Of a stretch of 64,000 bases of DNA, positions 37,163 through 45,223 are shown in pieces. Source of the stretch: Comamonas koreensis (GTDB lineage Bacteria; Pseudomonadota; Gammaproteobacteria; Burkholderiales; Burkholderiaceae_C); contig NZ_JAJNCT010000020.1 of the NCBI RefSeq assembly GCF_021026195.1, forward strand, positions 146,030-210,029, in the 5' to 3' direction. The stretch's first letter is position 1; each line of letters begins with the position of its first letter. Under the pieces are notes generated by a model. The model was not told where the DNA came from. It worked only from the letters and a program-made list of their open reading frames with translations, and ran no database searches. The position numbers and the translations under genes were made by a program.

Positions 37163-37719
37163 CTCGCGAGGAGTTGGAGCACATCATTCGCGCCAGTGCG
37201 GATATTACCGACCAATATGAATTCGTGATCATTGGCAGCCAATCCATGCTGGGCACGGTTCCTTATCCTGAAGAAGTGTTCGTCGTGTCCATGGAAGCCG
37301 ACATCTATCCGCTGCTGGCGCCGCATCTGGCTGACAGGATTGACGGTGCTATTGGCGAGGGTTCGCAGTTCCACCAAACCTACGGCTACTACGCCCAGGG
37401 GGTTGGCCCCGAAACGGCGGTGCTGCCGGCTGGTTGGGAGGCCAGGCTGCAGCGAGTGCAGAACAGCAATACCCAAGATCGTATTGGCTACTGCCTGGAT
37501 CTGCGTGATCTCTTCTTGGCAAAGGCGGTTGCTGGGCGTGAGAAGGACCGCGTGTTTTGCATGGCGCTTCTGCTGCATGGCTATGTATTGCCAACCGCAT
37601 TGCTAGCCTTGGTAGCTGATATGCCATTGGATGACAGTGCACAAAAATCGCTGCGTGCCACGATTCGCCGCTGGGCCAAGGCTTTGCGCGACGCTGGCCA
37701 TTCCGTTGCGCAGGGCTAA
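37159..37719 (+). CDS. DUF6036-type nucleotidyltransferase (toxin-like partner)
   Basis: A 186-aa protein of the small nucleotidyltransferase fold. EFVIIGSQSMLG gives the GS motif and VSMEADIYP the acidic metal site (E-x-D). FHQTYGYYAQGVGPETAVLP and CLDLRDLFLAKAVAGREKD are typical of proteins annotated DUF6036. Related MNT/AbiEii-type enzymes modify tRNA or partner proteins and act as toxins. Coupling by a 4-base overlap to an XRE protein supports a toxin-antitoxin or defence role; activity is not shown. Confidence 0.75.
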   Translation: MTREELEHIIRASADITDQYEFVIIGSQSMLGTVPYPEEVFVVSMEADIYPLLAPHLADRIDGAIGEGSQFHQTYGYYAQGVGPETAVLPAGWEARLQRVQNSNTQDRIGYCLDLRDLFLAKAVAGREKDRVFCMALLLHGYVLPTALLALVADMPLDDSAQKSLRATIRRWAKALRDAGHSVAQG

Positions 37720-37769
37720 GAAGCAGTGCATGCCTGATGTCGGTTCATATACCAAGGTATTTTGACCCC

Positions 37770-37878
37770 ATGCCAATGACAATGGCATGCACCCCAAAGT
37801 CCACTGGCGATCCCGCCATGGGCCTGCGAGAATCCCTCCTGTCGTCGCGAAAGACCTGCGCTTTCAGCTTGCGACGAC
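37770..37878 (+). ncRNA. Structured 5' leader upstream of the CorA-like operon
   Basis: Two hairpins can be drawn: ATGCCA (37770-37775) with TGGCAT (37783-37788), and a long one with GTCGTCGC (37841-37848) paired to GCGACGAC (37871-37878) and inner GAAAG/CTTTC (37849-37853/37861-37865). The leader, about 260 bases before the first leader peptide codon, has no recognised riboswitch. The Mg2+ M-box consensus was looked for and not seen. It may be a novel cis-regulatory RNA. Confidence 0.45.
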
Positions 37879-37983
37879 GCTCCGCCTTGCGCCATGTACC
37901 GACTCGGCGATTGCCGCCGATGTGCACTTCAGTTGCTGAAGCCAGGACATGGGCATCCCAAACCGTTCAACTGGAGAAAAGCC

Positions 37984-38082
37984 ATGGATCCCGATCCCGA
38001 GCCTGCCATGCGCTGCTGCCAGCGCCACCTTCCTATGACCACCCCCCACCGGGCACGCAGCCCAAGGCCCTTGCGCAGCTGA
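37984..38082 (+). CDS. MgtL-like leader peptide (MDPDPEP...)
   Basis: A 32-codon ORF starts MDPDPEPAMRCC and has a good Shine-Dalgarno (GGAG at 37973-37976, 7 bases before the ATG). The alternating acidic/proline start matches the enterobacterial MgtL leader (MEPDPTPLP...), where such sequences destabilise the translating ribosome at low Mg2+ and so induce the downstream Mg2+ transporter. The tail is Arg/Pro rich (HRARSPRPLRS), like MgtL's PRRRLK. It stops 44 bases before the first gene of an operon of CorA-like proteins. It is inferred to be a Mg2+-sensing leader; it is too short for routine annotation. Confidence 0.6.
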   Translation: MDPDPEPAMRCCQRHLPMTTPHRARSPRPLRS

Positions 38083-38126
38083 ATGCATGAGAGGTCTTGG
38101 TGGCGCGCTGCCTCCAGGAGAATCTC

Positions 38127-38492
38127 ATGTTGTTCATCCACTCCTCATACATTGCACTGATGCAGCGCGTCATCCGCGCCGCTGTGGCATCGGATGCGCC
38201 ATCGGCGCTGTCCACCTTTCTGGCATCGCACGGCGACAAGCCTTTTGCCCAGGCCTTGTCAGGGCTTTCAGGCCCAGTGATTGCTGATGCCCTGTCAAAG
38301 CTGCCCGCCCGCGACCGTGCGCGCGTACTACCCCAGTTGAGCCGGCTCGCCCGCCATCGGCTGCAGAGCCTGGATCGGCCCGCCCGCTTGGCGACCGGTC
38401 GTCCCACGGGCCGCTCTCGCGCACTGTGCTGGATATTTGGCTACCGGGCAGGTCTGCCTGTATCCCGGACTGCTGCTGACGCCCGCCGCTAA
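38127..38492 (+). CDS. Small protein with MgtE-N-like helical repeat
   Basis: A 121-aa protein with AGGAG 6 bases upstream of the ATG. Residues ~40-80 (FAQALSGLSGPVIADALSKL, then PARDRARVLPQLSRL) follow the pattern of the MgtE N-terminal domain (PADIAELLEELPPEDR...). That domain is the cytoplasmic Mg2+-sensing part of MgtE channels. No membrane segment follows; the tail is Arg-rich. As the first structural gene after the MgtL-like leader it could be a stand-alone Mg2+ sensor, or a decayed MgtE. Moderate confidence that it is a gene, low on function. Confidence 0.55.
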   Translation: MLFIHSSYIALMQRVIRAAVASDAPSALSTFLASHGDKPFAQALSGLSGPVIADALSKLPARDRARVLPQLSRLARHRLQSLDRPARLATGRPTGRSRALCWIFGYRAGLPVSRTAADARR

Positions 38493-38620
38493 CCCTGCAC
38501 TGCGCTTCGCCACACGCAAAGCCTTCAGCCGGCCTTTTCCCCACTTGTCAATCCGCCAAGCCTAGGCACGCATTGCGTGTGCCATGGCCAGCGCGGAGCT
38601 GCGCCAACCGAGGACACGCG

Positions 38621-38950
38621 ATGCCGTACTTCCAACACTTCTCGTCCGGTGGAACGCCACCGCCCTCCAATGCCGGAGTGAACCTGCACAGCCTTGTCTG
38701 GAGCCGGCCTGCACGCCGCCCCTTTGTATTGCCGCACCAGCGCCAACGGCATTGGTCGCGCTATGAGCGCCTCTCTTTTTCAATGCTGGGCGTCACCTGG
38801 GGCATCTTGGTGATTGCCGTGGCGGCGCTGCATGTAGGCAATTACCACCTCGATACCAAGACCTCGTCCACCTCGGGCTCGCACTCTGGTTTCTACGAAA
38901 GTGCGAAATCACTCAAATCCGATACCTCCGCGAAGGAATCCTCTCGATGA
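38621..38950 (+). CDS. Single-pass membrane protein coupled to CorA-like protein 1
   Basis: A 109-aa protein with one transmembrane segment (MLGVTWGILVIAVAALHVG, ~56-75) and a Ser/Lys-rich C-terminal tail. GAGGA lies 7 bases before the ATG. Its stop overlaps the next ATG (ATGA), so it is coupled to the first CorA-like gene. A similar small membrane protein precedes the second CorA-like gene, so these may be small accessory subunits. The family is not recognised. Confidence 0.65.
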   Translation: MPYFQHFSSGGTPPPSNAGVNLHSLVWSRPARRPFVLPHQRQRHWSRYERLSFSMLGVTWGILVIAVAALHVGNYHLDTKTSSTSGSHSGFYESAKSLKSDTSAKESSR

Positions 38951-39897
38951 ACATGCAATACCGATCTGGTCTTTTGCAGCCCGCTGCCGGTGCCGCGCTT
39001 GATGCCTTGCCCCAGTGGCTGCGAATCCGCGCCGATGAGCCTTGCAAGCTCACTGGCATCAAGCAGAGCATGGGCTTGGATATCGCCTATGGCCTGCAGC
39101 GCAATCTGAGCCAGGATGGCGAATTCAGTTACATTGCCATCACTTTTCTGGGCGTTGAGCAAGGCCTGAGAAAAGCCAGCCGCGTCATCTTTGTGCTCGG
39201 CCAAGACATGCTGGTATCGCTGGAACCCAGCACTGCGCCGCAGGCGCTGGAGACCGCGCAGCGCAGGCTGGAGCGACAGGGGCATGCCTTGTCCGCATTT
39301 GAAAACTTTGCCGTGGTGCTCCAGGCCATCAACGATGCGACAGACGAGTTGCTGGATTCGCTCAACAGCGATCTGGGCAGGGTGCTGGTGCAAACCAATT
39401 CGGTATTAAACAGCCTGGAGGCGCGGGACCGTGATTTTGGCGTGAGCGACGTCGTATCTGCGCAGCTGGATCTGGGCGAGGTCGAAGAGCTGCTGTCCGA
39501 CTGTCTGGAGAGCCAGCTGCAGCTGGCGCTGGCAGCCCGCCATGCATTGGCGCGCATGCCCCAGGCCGATGCCGCAGTGCAGGCGCTGTTTGCGAGCCTG
39601 GTCGAAGACATTGAAGCGGTGGAGGACCATGTGAGCTTTGTGCATGACCGCGTACGCCTGCTGCAGACCACCAACAACATGGCCTTGAACGTCAAGCAAA
39701 ACCAGATCGTCAAGGTGTTCTCGGTCGTGACGGCGGTGTTTCTGCCGGCGATGCTGATCTCCACCTACTACAGCATGAATGTGGCCCGGATGCCCATCCT
39801 GGAGTGGCAATACGGCGAGCCCATCACCATCGCGCTGACAGCGGGGCTGGCGCTGCTGCCACTGCTGTATGTCAAACACCGTGGCTGGCTGCGCTGA
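38947..39897 (+). CDS. CorA-like divalent-cation transporter 1, YSMN in place of GMN
   Basis: A 316-aa protein, the usual CorA length. It has an N-terminal alpha/beta cytoplasmic domain, a long helix (EDHVSFVHDRVRLLQTTNN, ALNVKQNQIVKVFSVVTAVF) leading into TM1, and TM2 at the C-terminus ending KHRGWLR. The selectivity motif after TM1 reads YSMN (275-278) where CorA has YGMN, so the Gly is replaced by Ser. CorA proteins carry Mg2+, Co2+ or Zn2+ as pentamers. It starts by ATGA overlap with the small membrane protein. Confidence 0.82.
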   Translation: MNMQYRSGLLQPAAGAALDALPQWLRIRADEPCKLTGIKQSMGLDIAYGLQRNLSQDGEFSYIAITFLGVEQGLRKASRVIFVLGQDMLVSLEPSTAPQALETAQRRLERQGHALSAFENFAVVLQAINDATDELLDSLNSDLGRVLVQTNSVLNSLEARDRDFGVSDVVSAQLDLGEVEELLSDCLESQLQLALAARHALARMPQADAAVQALFASLVEDIEAVEDHVSFVHDRVRLLQTTNNMALNVKQNQIVKVFSVVTAVFLPAMLISTYYSMNVARMPILEWQYGEPITIALTAGLALLPLLYVKHRGWLR

Positions 39898-39943
39898 ACG
39901 CAAGGCCGAGCGCGCCACCCGCCCCGAACCCGGAGTTATTCCC

Positions 39944-40282
39944 ATGCCGCCAACGACCGACAAAACCCATTTCACTTACACCACGCTCAACCGCAACCTC
40001 GAAGGCCTGGTCTGGAATGCCGACCTGAGCCTGCAGGATGCGAGCGAGGCTGCATCCCAGCGCCGCCAGGCGATCAATGAGGCACGCGCTAGCCGTCCGC
40101 GCACCGCGCAGATTGAGCGCGAAATCATGGTCGCGGTGATCGTGCTGTATGCGCTCATCTTGGGCAGCTTTGCCGCACTGCATCTGTATGGCGGCTATGT
40201 GCTGGAGCAGCAGGAACAGGCCACGCAGGCTGCCGCATTGGCAGCACCGGGCACGGAGTCCAAGCCCGAGGTGCTGCCATGA
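39944..40282 (+). CDS. Single-pass membrane protein coupled to CorA-like protein 2
   Basis: A 112-aa protein with one transmembrane segment (IMVAVIVLYALILGSFAALHLYGGYVL reduced to its core VAVIVLYALILGSFAALHL, ~68-90) and an acidic C-terminus. GGAG is 9 bases upstream. The stop overlaps the ATG of the second CorA-like gene. Layout matches the 109-aa protein before CorA-like 1, although sequence similarity is low. Confidence 0.65.
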   Translation: MPPTTDKTHFTYTTLNRNLEGLVWNADLSLQDASEAASQRRQAINEARASRPRTAQIEREIMVAVIVLYALILGSFAALHLYGGYVLEQQEQATQAAALAAPGTESKPEVLP

Positions 40283-41232
40283 ACGAGGACCGCATCAACC
40301 CCCATGCCGCTGGCGGCCTGATGGCGGCGCGCCTGGCCCAGGCCGGCTGGCAGCGGCTCAATACCCAGCACGCCGAGCCGCTGGCGGCGGCGCAGCGCAT
40401 GCATGGGCTGGACTTGTCCTCGGCGCGTGGCAGGGCGGCGATGGAGGAGGGTGATTTCATCGTCATCCCGGTGGAGCTCGTGATCTGCCAGGACGGAGAG
40501 TTCCGGGAGACGGTCGTCATCTTTGCGCTGGGCAAGGATCGGCTCATCAGTGTCGAACAGGGCCTGCAGCTGCAGGCGCTGGACCGTGCCAGCAAGCAGC
40601 TGTTCGCGTCCCTGGCCGATAGCTGTGCTCTCGATCCCTGCGCGATGATGTTTTGCATGCTTGAAGCGCTTAACGACGCAGCCCATGCCAGCTTGCGCGA
40701 TATTGCGACGAGGCTGGATGAGCGCAGCGATGCCGTGGCGGCAGCCAGCGGCGGCTTTGACACCGCCAAGCGCCAGGCGGGGGTGGCCGATATTGCCGGC
40801 ACCGCCATGGCCTTGGGGGAGGCCGAGGAGCTGGTCGCCAAAGCGGTGGAGGGCCAGCTGATGCTGGCGCGCGCAGGCCGCTGGCTGCGGCGTGCGGCAG
40901 GCGATGCCCGCCTGGGGCCGCGTTTGCCGGTGCTGCTGTCGGACATCCACAGCCTGCGCCGCTATGCCCGGTTCCAGCACGACAAGATCCGCAACCTGCA
41001 GCAGTCGCTGATGACCACCTTGGACATCAAGCAAAACCAGGTCATCAAGGTCTTCACCGTGGTGACCGCCGTGTTCACGCCGCCCACCCTGGTTGCTGCC
41101 TTCTACGGTCAGAACTTTGCCTATATGCCGGAGCTGGCACTGCCCTGGGGAGAGTGGATGGTCATGGGGCTCACGGGGCTGTTTGCGCTGATGCCGCTGG
41201 CCTATATCAAACGCAAGGGGTGGATGCGATGA
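40279..41232 (+). CDS. CorA-like divalent-cation transporter 2, YGQN in place of GMN
   Basis: A 317-aa CorA-like protein. The pore helix DIKQNQVIKVFTVVTAVFTP is followed by FYGQNFAYMPE, so the GMN signature reads GQN (277-279) with the rest of the YGxNF..MPE motif kept. TM2 ends in IKRKGWMR. The Met-to-Gln change sits at the ion-selectivity position. It overlaps both the previous and the next gene by 4 bases. Confidence 0.82.
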   Translation: MNEDRINPHAAGGLMAARLAQAGWQRLNTQHAEPLAAAQRMHGLDLSSARGRAAMEEGDFIVIPVELVICQDGEFRETVVIFALGKDRLISVEQGLQLQALDRASKQLFASLADSCALDPCAMMFCMLEALNDAAHASLRDIATRLDERSDAVAAASGGFDTAKRQAGVADIAGTAMALGEAEELVAKAVEGQLMLARAGRWLRRAAGDARLGPRLPVLLSDIHSLRRYARFQHDKIRNLQQSLMTTLDIKQNQVIKVFTVVTAVFTPPTLVAAFYGQNFAYMPELALPWGEWMVMGLTGLFALMPLAYIKRKGWMR

Positions 41233-42137
41233 CTTGGGACGCAACCTTGCGGCTATGGAACCGGCTGCACGCTGCCAGCCCCGAGGCGGTGCACGATCTG
41301 GGCAGAAGACATGGCGTGGACCTGGTTCCAAACGCCGAGCCAAGCCCACCCCCTGCAGGCGCTGCCATACGCATCCGCTGCGCGCGCGCGCAAGACGGGC
41401 GGGTGCTGGTGGCCGATCTGCTGTGGCACCAGTCTGGTGATGCGCAAGCACTCTACACGGTAGAGACAGGGCAGCGCATGCTGCGCCCCGGCCAGGCACA
41501 GCAGCGCTTCCAGGCGCAGGGCCTGCCGGCGGGCAGTGCGCACGCGGTCGCTCTGGTACTGCTGCACCAGTTGCTGGGCCAGACCGGGCTGGTGCTCGAT
41601 CGGATTGACGCGGGGCTGACAACCACCATGCGTTCGCTGCGCAGCTTTCAGCTGACGGTGGGTACGCCCGGCACCCGAGGGGCCGAGGACCTGACCGGCG
41701 TGGACACCGATCTGACGATGCTCAGCCGGCCGCTTGCGGTGGTGCTGGAGGCGCTGGACGATCTGGAGAAAGCGGCCAGGCAATTGCGGCGCAGTGTGTT
41801 GCAGGGCTCACAGCTGGAGTGCAGGCATACCGATGCGCTGCTGGCGGAGATCGACAGTGTGCAGCGGCGTGGCCGCTTCATGTTGGAGCGCCAGCGCTTT
41901 CACCGCCGTGCGGCCGAAGAGACAGTAGCCATGAGCGACCTGAATGTGACCAAGGTGTTCAGCGTGCTCTGGGCGGCCTTCATCCCTGGCACGGCCTTGA
42001 TCAACTGGTATGGCCAGAACTTTAGGGTGATGCCCGAGCTGTCCTGGCATGGATCGCTGTGGATGCAATTGCTGGCCGTCTTGGTGCTGACCGCGATCCC
42101 CGTCTGGATGGTCAAACAATCGGGCACCTTGCGATGA
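41229..42137 (+). CDS. CorA-like divalent-cation transporter 3, YGQN in place of GMN
   Basis: A 302-aa CorA-like protein, more divergent at the N-terminus (Pro-rich AEPSPPPAGAAIRIR). The C-terminal part has DLNVTKVFSVLWAAFIPGTA, WYGQNFRVMPELSW (GQN at 262-264) and a second TM. It is coupled by ATGA to CorA-like 2, so 2 and 3 are probably made in similar amounts and could form hetero-oligomers. Confidence 0.8.
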   Translation: MTWDATLRLWNRLHAASPEAVHDLGRRHGVDLVPNAEPSPPPAGAAIRIRCARAQDGRVLVADLLWHQSGDAQALYTVETGQRMLRPGQAQQRFQAQGLPAGSAHAVALVLLHQLLGQTGLVLDRIDAGLTTTMRSLRSFQLTVGTPGTRGAEDLTGVDTDLTMLSRPLAVVLEALDDLEKAARQLRRSVLQGSQLECRHTDALLAEIDSVQRRGRFMLERQRFHRRAAEETVAMSDLNVTKVFSVLWAAFIPGTALINWYGQNFRVMPELSWHGSLWMQLLAVLVLTAIPVWMVKQSGTLR

Positions 42138-42273
42138 CCGGACCAGTGCGACCCCCTCGGTTGTTTTTGCGCCATTGCCTGAACAATCCTTTGCCCCTTA
42201 TCTTCCATTTGCCTCATTTCCACCAGCCAGGCCGCAATGCCTGTCGCACGATGCGACAGTTCCCGGCCCAGCC

Positions 42274-43467
42274 ATGACCGAGCCCGCCATGTATTCGTTA
42301 TTTTCTCCATTGCATCTTTCGCGCTCAGCCGAGTACCGTCAGTTGTCAATCAAACGCACATGCGCCACTGGCGCCGCCTTGCTGGCCGCGTTGGCGGCCA
42401 TGCCGACCCAGGCGCAGACCCGCGTACGTCTGTATGGCACGGTTGATGCCGCTGTCGGTGTGACCCGCGTGAGCGGGGCTCCAACAGAGAAGGGCCTGTT
42501 AAGCGGAGGCCAGTCAGACTCGCTCTGGGGCCTGCAGGGCCACGAGGCGCTGGGTGGCAGCAGCTACGCTGCCTTTGCACTGGAGGGCGGCCTGGATGTT
42601 GCCCACGGCGCGCCCGATGACCCGGCCAGGCCGTTCAACTACCAGTCCTGGGTGGGAGTCGGCAACGCCAACCTGGGCGAACTGCGCCTGGGCCGCCAGT
42701 ACACCGTGGGGCAAGCCTTTGTCAGCGGGATTGAGGTGGCATCCTGGAAGGATTTCGGCTTGGGTGCCTTGTTGCGGGCTTCGGACAACTACCAGGTGTC
42801 CAAGCAGATCAGCTGGCGCAGCCCGCAGTGGAGCGGTATGCAGCTGGGCGCCAGTTACAGCTTTGACGCGGGCGATGCGCCAGCTGCAGATGCGAGCGGT
42901 GGCAGCACCTACAAGCTCTACAGCTTGGCGCTGCGCTATGAGCAAGGCCCCTGGCTGCTGGCCACGAGCTGGGAGCAAGGCAGCGCCCTGCGTGTGGAGG
43001 CATTGGGGGGCCGGCGTCCCAGTGCCGCGCAACTGGGCGCCAGTTACAACTTTGGCGTGGCGCGCCTGGCAGCAGGGTGGAGCCGCCAGCGCAATGGCTT
43101 TGTCGGGCGCAATGGCGGCGATGGCCCGGCGCCGTTGCAGGCAGCTGGTCTCAAGGGTCTGGGGCCTGTCGAGTTCATCAATGGTGGCCGGCTTGATGCC
43201 CTCTATCTGGCCGCGTCGATTCCGATGGGCCATGGCGAGCTGCAGATGCAATGGTCCCAGGCACGGCCCCATTGGGATTGGCAGGACAGCGGCGTACGCG
43301 CCAAGACCAGCCAGGTGATGTCGCTGGGCTACATCTACCCGCTGTCACTGCGCACCAGCCTGTACGCGTTTGCCGCCCATGGCCGCGCCTATGCGATGGA
43401 TGTGGCCCTGGATGCCAGCCAACCCTCGGTGAGCCGAGTGGCGTTCGGACTGAACACCCGTTTTTGA
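42274..43467 (+). CDS. Outer-membrane porin
   Basis: A ~397-aa protein with an N-terminal leader ending ALAAMPTQAQ/T, then VRLYGTVDAAVGVTR, SLWGLQGHEALGGSS and ELRLGRQYTVG, which are typical of betaproteobacterial general porins, with a C-terminal Phe (FGLNTRF). The start is 42274 or 42289; neither has a strong ribosome site. A 7-bp hairpin (CTGTCGC-acgat-GCGACAG, 42241-42259) lies just upstream. It may supply the outer-membrane step for cations handled by the CorA-like proteins. Confidence 0.85.
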   Translation: MTEPAMYSLFSPLHLSRSAEYRQLSIKRTCATGAALLAALAAMPTQAQTRVRLYGTVDAAVGVTRVSGAPTEKGLLSGGQSDSLWGLQGHEALGGSSYAAFALEGGLDVAHGAPDDPARPFNYQSWVGVGNANLGELRLGRQYTVGQAFVSGIEVASWKDFGLGALLRASDNYQVSKQISWRSPQWSGMQLGASYSFDAGDAPAADASGGSTYKLYSLALRYEQGPWLLATSWEQGSALRVEALGGRRPSAAQLGASYNFGVARLAAGWSRQRNGFVGRNGGDGPAPLQAAGLKGLGPVEFINGGRLDALYLAASIPMGHGELQMQWSQARPHWDWQDSGVRAKTSQVMSLGYIYPLSLRTSLYAFAAHGRAYAMDVALDASQPSVSRVAFGLNTRF

Positions 43468-43547
43468 TGAACCGGGTCTTCGCTGCTCCTTTCGGCGGGC
43501 GTGGTAGCCTTTTGCGATTCCCGCAACCCACAGCTGCTTTGTTTCTG

Positions 43548-44618
43548 ATGAAGACCCAGTCCCTTCCCACCCAACCCCGCCGCCGAGGCCTGCATTTGAC
43601 GGCCATGGTGCTTGCGCTGGCACTGCTGTTTCTGATCGACACGGCGACGCGCTACGAGGTGGCGGTGTCCGTGTTCTATACCGTCATCATTTTGGCAATG
43701 GCCCATGTGTTGGCCTGGCGCGGGCTTATCGTGCTTACGGGCAGCTGCAGCGCGTTGACCTGGCTGAGCTATTTCATCACCAGCTATGGCGACCAACGCG
43801 CAGGCTTTGTCAATATGCTCATCAGCACCGTGGCGATTCTGATCACTGGCTATCTGGCCTGCAGGGCGGAGTTGGCACGTGCGGCTGCGCATGAGGCCCG
43901 TGCCAGTCTGCTGCGCATCTCGCGCATCCACAGCCTGGAGGGCCTGACCACCTCGATCGCGCATGAGCTGAACCAGCCCTTGGCGGCGATTGTCACCAGC
44001 GGCAATGCCTGCCAGCGCTGGATGGCGCAGGACCCACCCAACCTCGACAAGGCCCGCCAGGCGCTGCAGCGCATTCTGGGCGATGCGGACCGGGCCAGCG
44101 GCATCATTGCGCGGGTGCGCAAGCTCAGCAAGGGAGAGCCTGCCAGCACCCGGCCATTCGTCTTCAATACCGCCGTGCGCGAAGTGCTGGCGCTGTCGCA
44201 AGCGGAGATGCAGCGCTTGGACATTGCGATGCGTGCCGATCTGGCACCCGGGCTGCCCTTGGCGCTGGCCGATCCGGTGCAGGTCCAGCAGGTCATTGCC
44301 AACCTGGTACTCAATGCGATGGAGGCGGTGGCCCTGGTCGACGTCGCGCGCCGCACTCTGCTGGTGGAATCGCTGCAGCTGCAGGACAAGCTGGTGTTTC
44401 GCGTATCGGATGGCGGCCCGGGCCTGCCTGCTGGTGCACAGGAGCAGGTGTTTGAACCCTTCTGGACCACCAAACACGAGGGCATCGGCGTGGGGCTGAG
44501 TATCAGCCGCAGCATTGTCGAGGCCAATGGCGGCCATATCTGGGCGGAGCTACCGGCCCAGCATGGGGCCGTGTTTGCATTCAGCATACCGGCAGCACCA
44601 GGGGAGGGCGAGGCATGA
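43548..44618 (+). CDS. Membrane sensor histidine kinase, FixL/DctB-like
   Basis: A 356-aa kinase with several N-terminal membrane helices (~20-100: LALALLFLIDTATRYEV, LAWRGLIVLTGSCSALTW) and no PAS domain. The His is in IAHELNQPLAAI (His139), and the ATPase has NLVLNAMEAV, SDGGPGL and GIGVGLSISRSI. This H-box type pairs with FixJ/LuxR-family regulators. An alternative start at 43467 overlaps the porin stop (TGATG). It is followed by its regulator with an ATGA overlap. Confidence 0.88.
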   Translation: MKTQSLPTQPRRRGLHLTAMVLALALLFLIDTATRYEVAVSVFYTVIILAMAHVLAWRGLIVLTGSCSALTWLSYFITSYGDQRAGFVNMLISTVAILITGYLACRAELARAAAHEARASLLRISRIHSLEGLTTSIAHELNQPLAAIVTSGNACQRWMAQDPPNLDKARQALQRILGDADRASGIIARVRKLSKGEPASTRPFVFNTAVREVLALSQAEMQRLDIAMRADLAPGLPLALADPVQVQQVIANLVLNAMEAVALVDVARRTLLVESLQLQDKLVFRVSDGGPGLPAGAQEQVFEPFWTTKHEGIGVGLSISRSIVEANGGHIWAELPAQHGAVFAFSIPAAPGEGEA

Positions 44619-45223
44619 GCGAGGCAGCCATGGTCTATGTGGTCGATGATGACAACTCGGTGCGCGCGGCGCTGGAAGACTTGCTCGCATCGGTAGGTTT
44701 GCCGGTGCGGGCGTTTGCCTCTGCAGCCGAGTTTTTGGCGCAGCCGCTGGCGGATGTACCGGGCTGCCTGGTGCTGGATGTGCGCATGCCGGGGCTGAGC
44801 GGCATGGAGTTTCAGCGCCAGATGCAGACCTTGGGATTGCAGCTGCCGGTGGTGTTCATCACCGGCCATGGTGATATTGCGATGGGCGTTAAGGCCATGA
44901 AAAGCGGCGCCATCGACTTTCTGGCCAAGCCGTTTCGGGACCAGGATTTGCTGGACGCCATCCACCAAGGCATTGCGCAAGATGGCGCACGGCGCCTGGA
45001 GGATGCTGAACGAGCGCTGCTCCTTGGGCGCTGGCAGGCCTTGAGCGACGGTGAGCGCGAAGTAGTGCTGCTGGTGGTGCAAGGCCTGCTGAACAAGCAA
45101 GTTGCGCATCAGTTGCAGCTCAGCGAGGTGACGGTCAAGGTGCGCAGGGGCAATGCGATGCGCAAGCTGCAACTGACATCGCTGGCCGATCTGGTGCGGC
45201 TCACCGAAAAGCTGGGCGTTTAG
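44615..45223 (+). CDS. FixJ-type response regulator (LuxR HTH)
   Basis: A 202-aa protein. The receiver has DDD at 11-13, Asp55 (CLVLDVRMPG) and FLAKPF. The C-terminal HTH is DGEREVVLLVVQGLLNKQVA with NAMRKLQLTSLADLVR. It probably controls the upstream porin and CorA-like genes, inferred from position only. Confidence 0.9.
   Translation: MSEAAMVYVVDDDNSVRAALEDLLASVGLPVRAFASAAEFLAQPLADVPGCLVLDVRMPGLSGMEFQRQMQTLGLQLPVVFITGHGDIAMGVKAMKSGAIDFLAKPFRDQDLLDAIHQGIAQDGARRLEDAERALLLGRWQALSDGEREVVLLVVQGLLNKQVAHQLQLSEVTVKVRRGNAMRKLQLTSLADLVRLTEKLGV

Noticed and set aside
37720..38126. Mg2+ M-box (ykoK) riboswitch
   Set aside because: Considered because of the Mg2+-transporter-like genes, but the conserved M-box core was not found; hairpins plus the leader peptide explain the region better.
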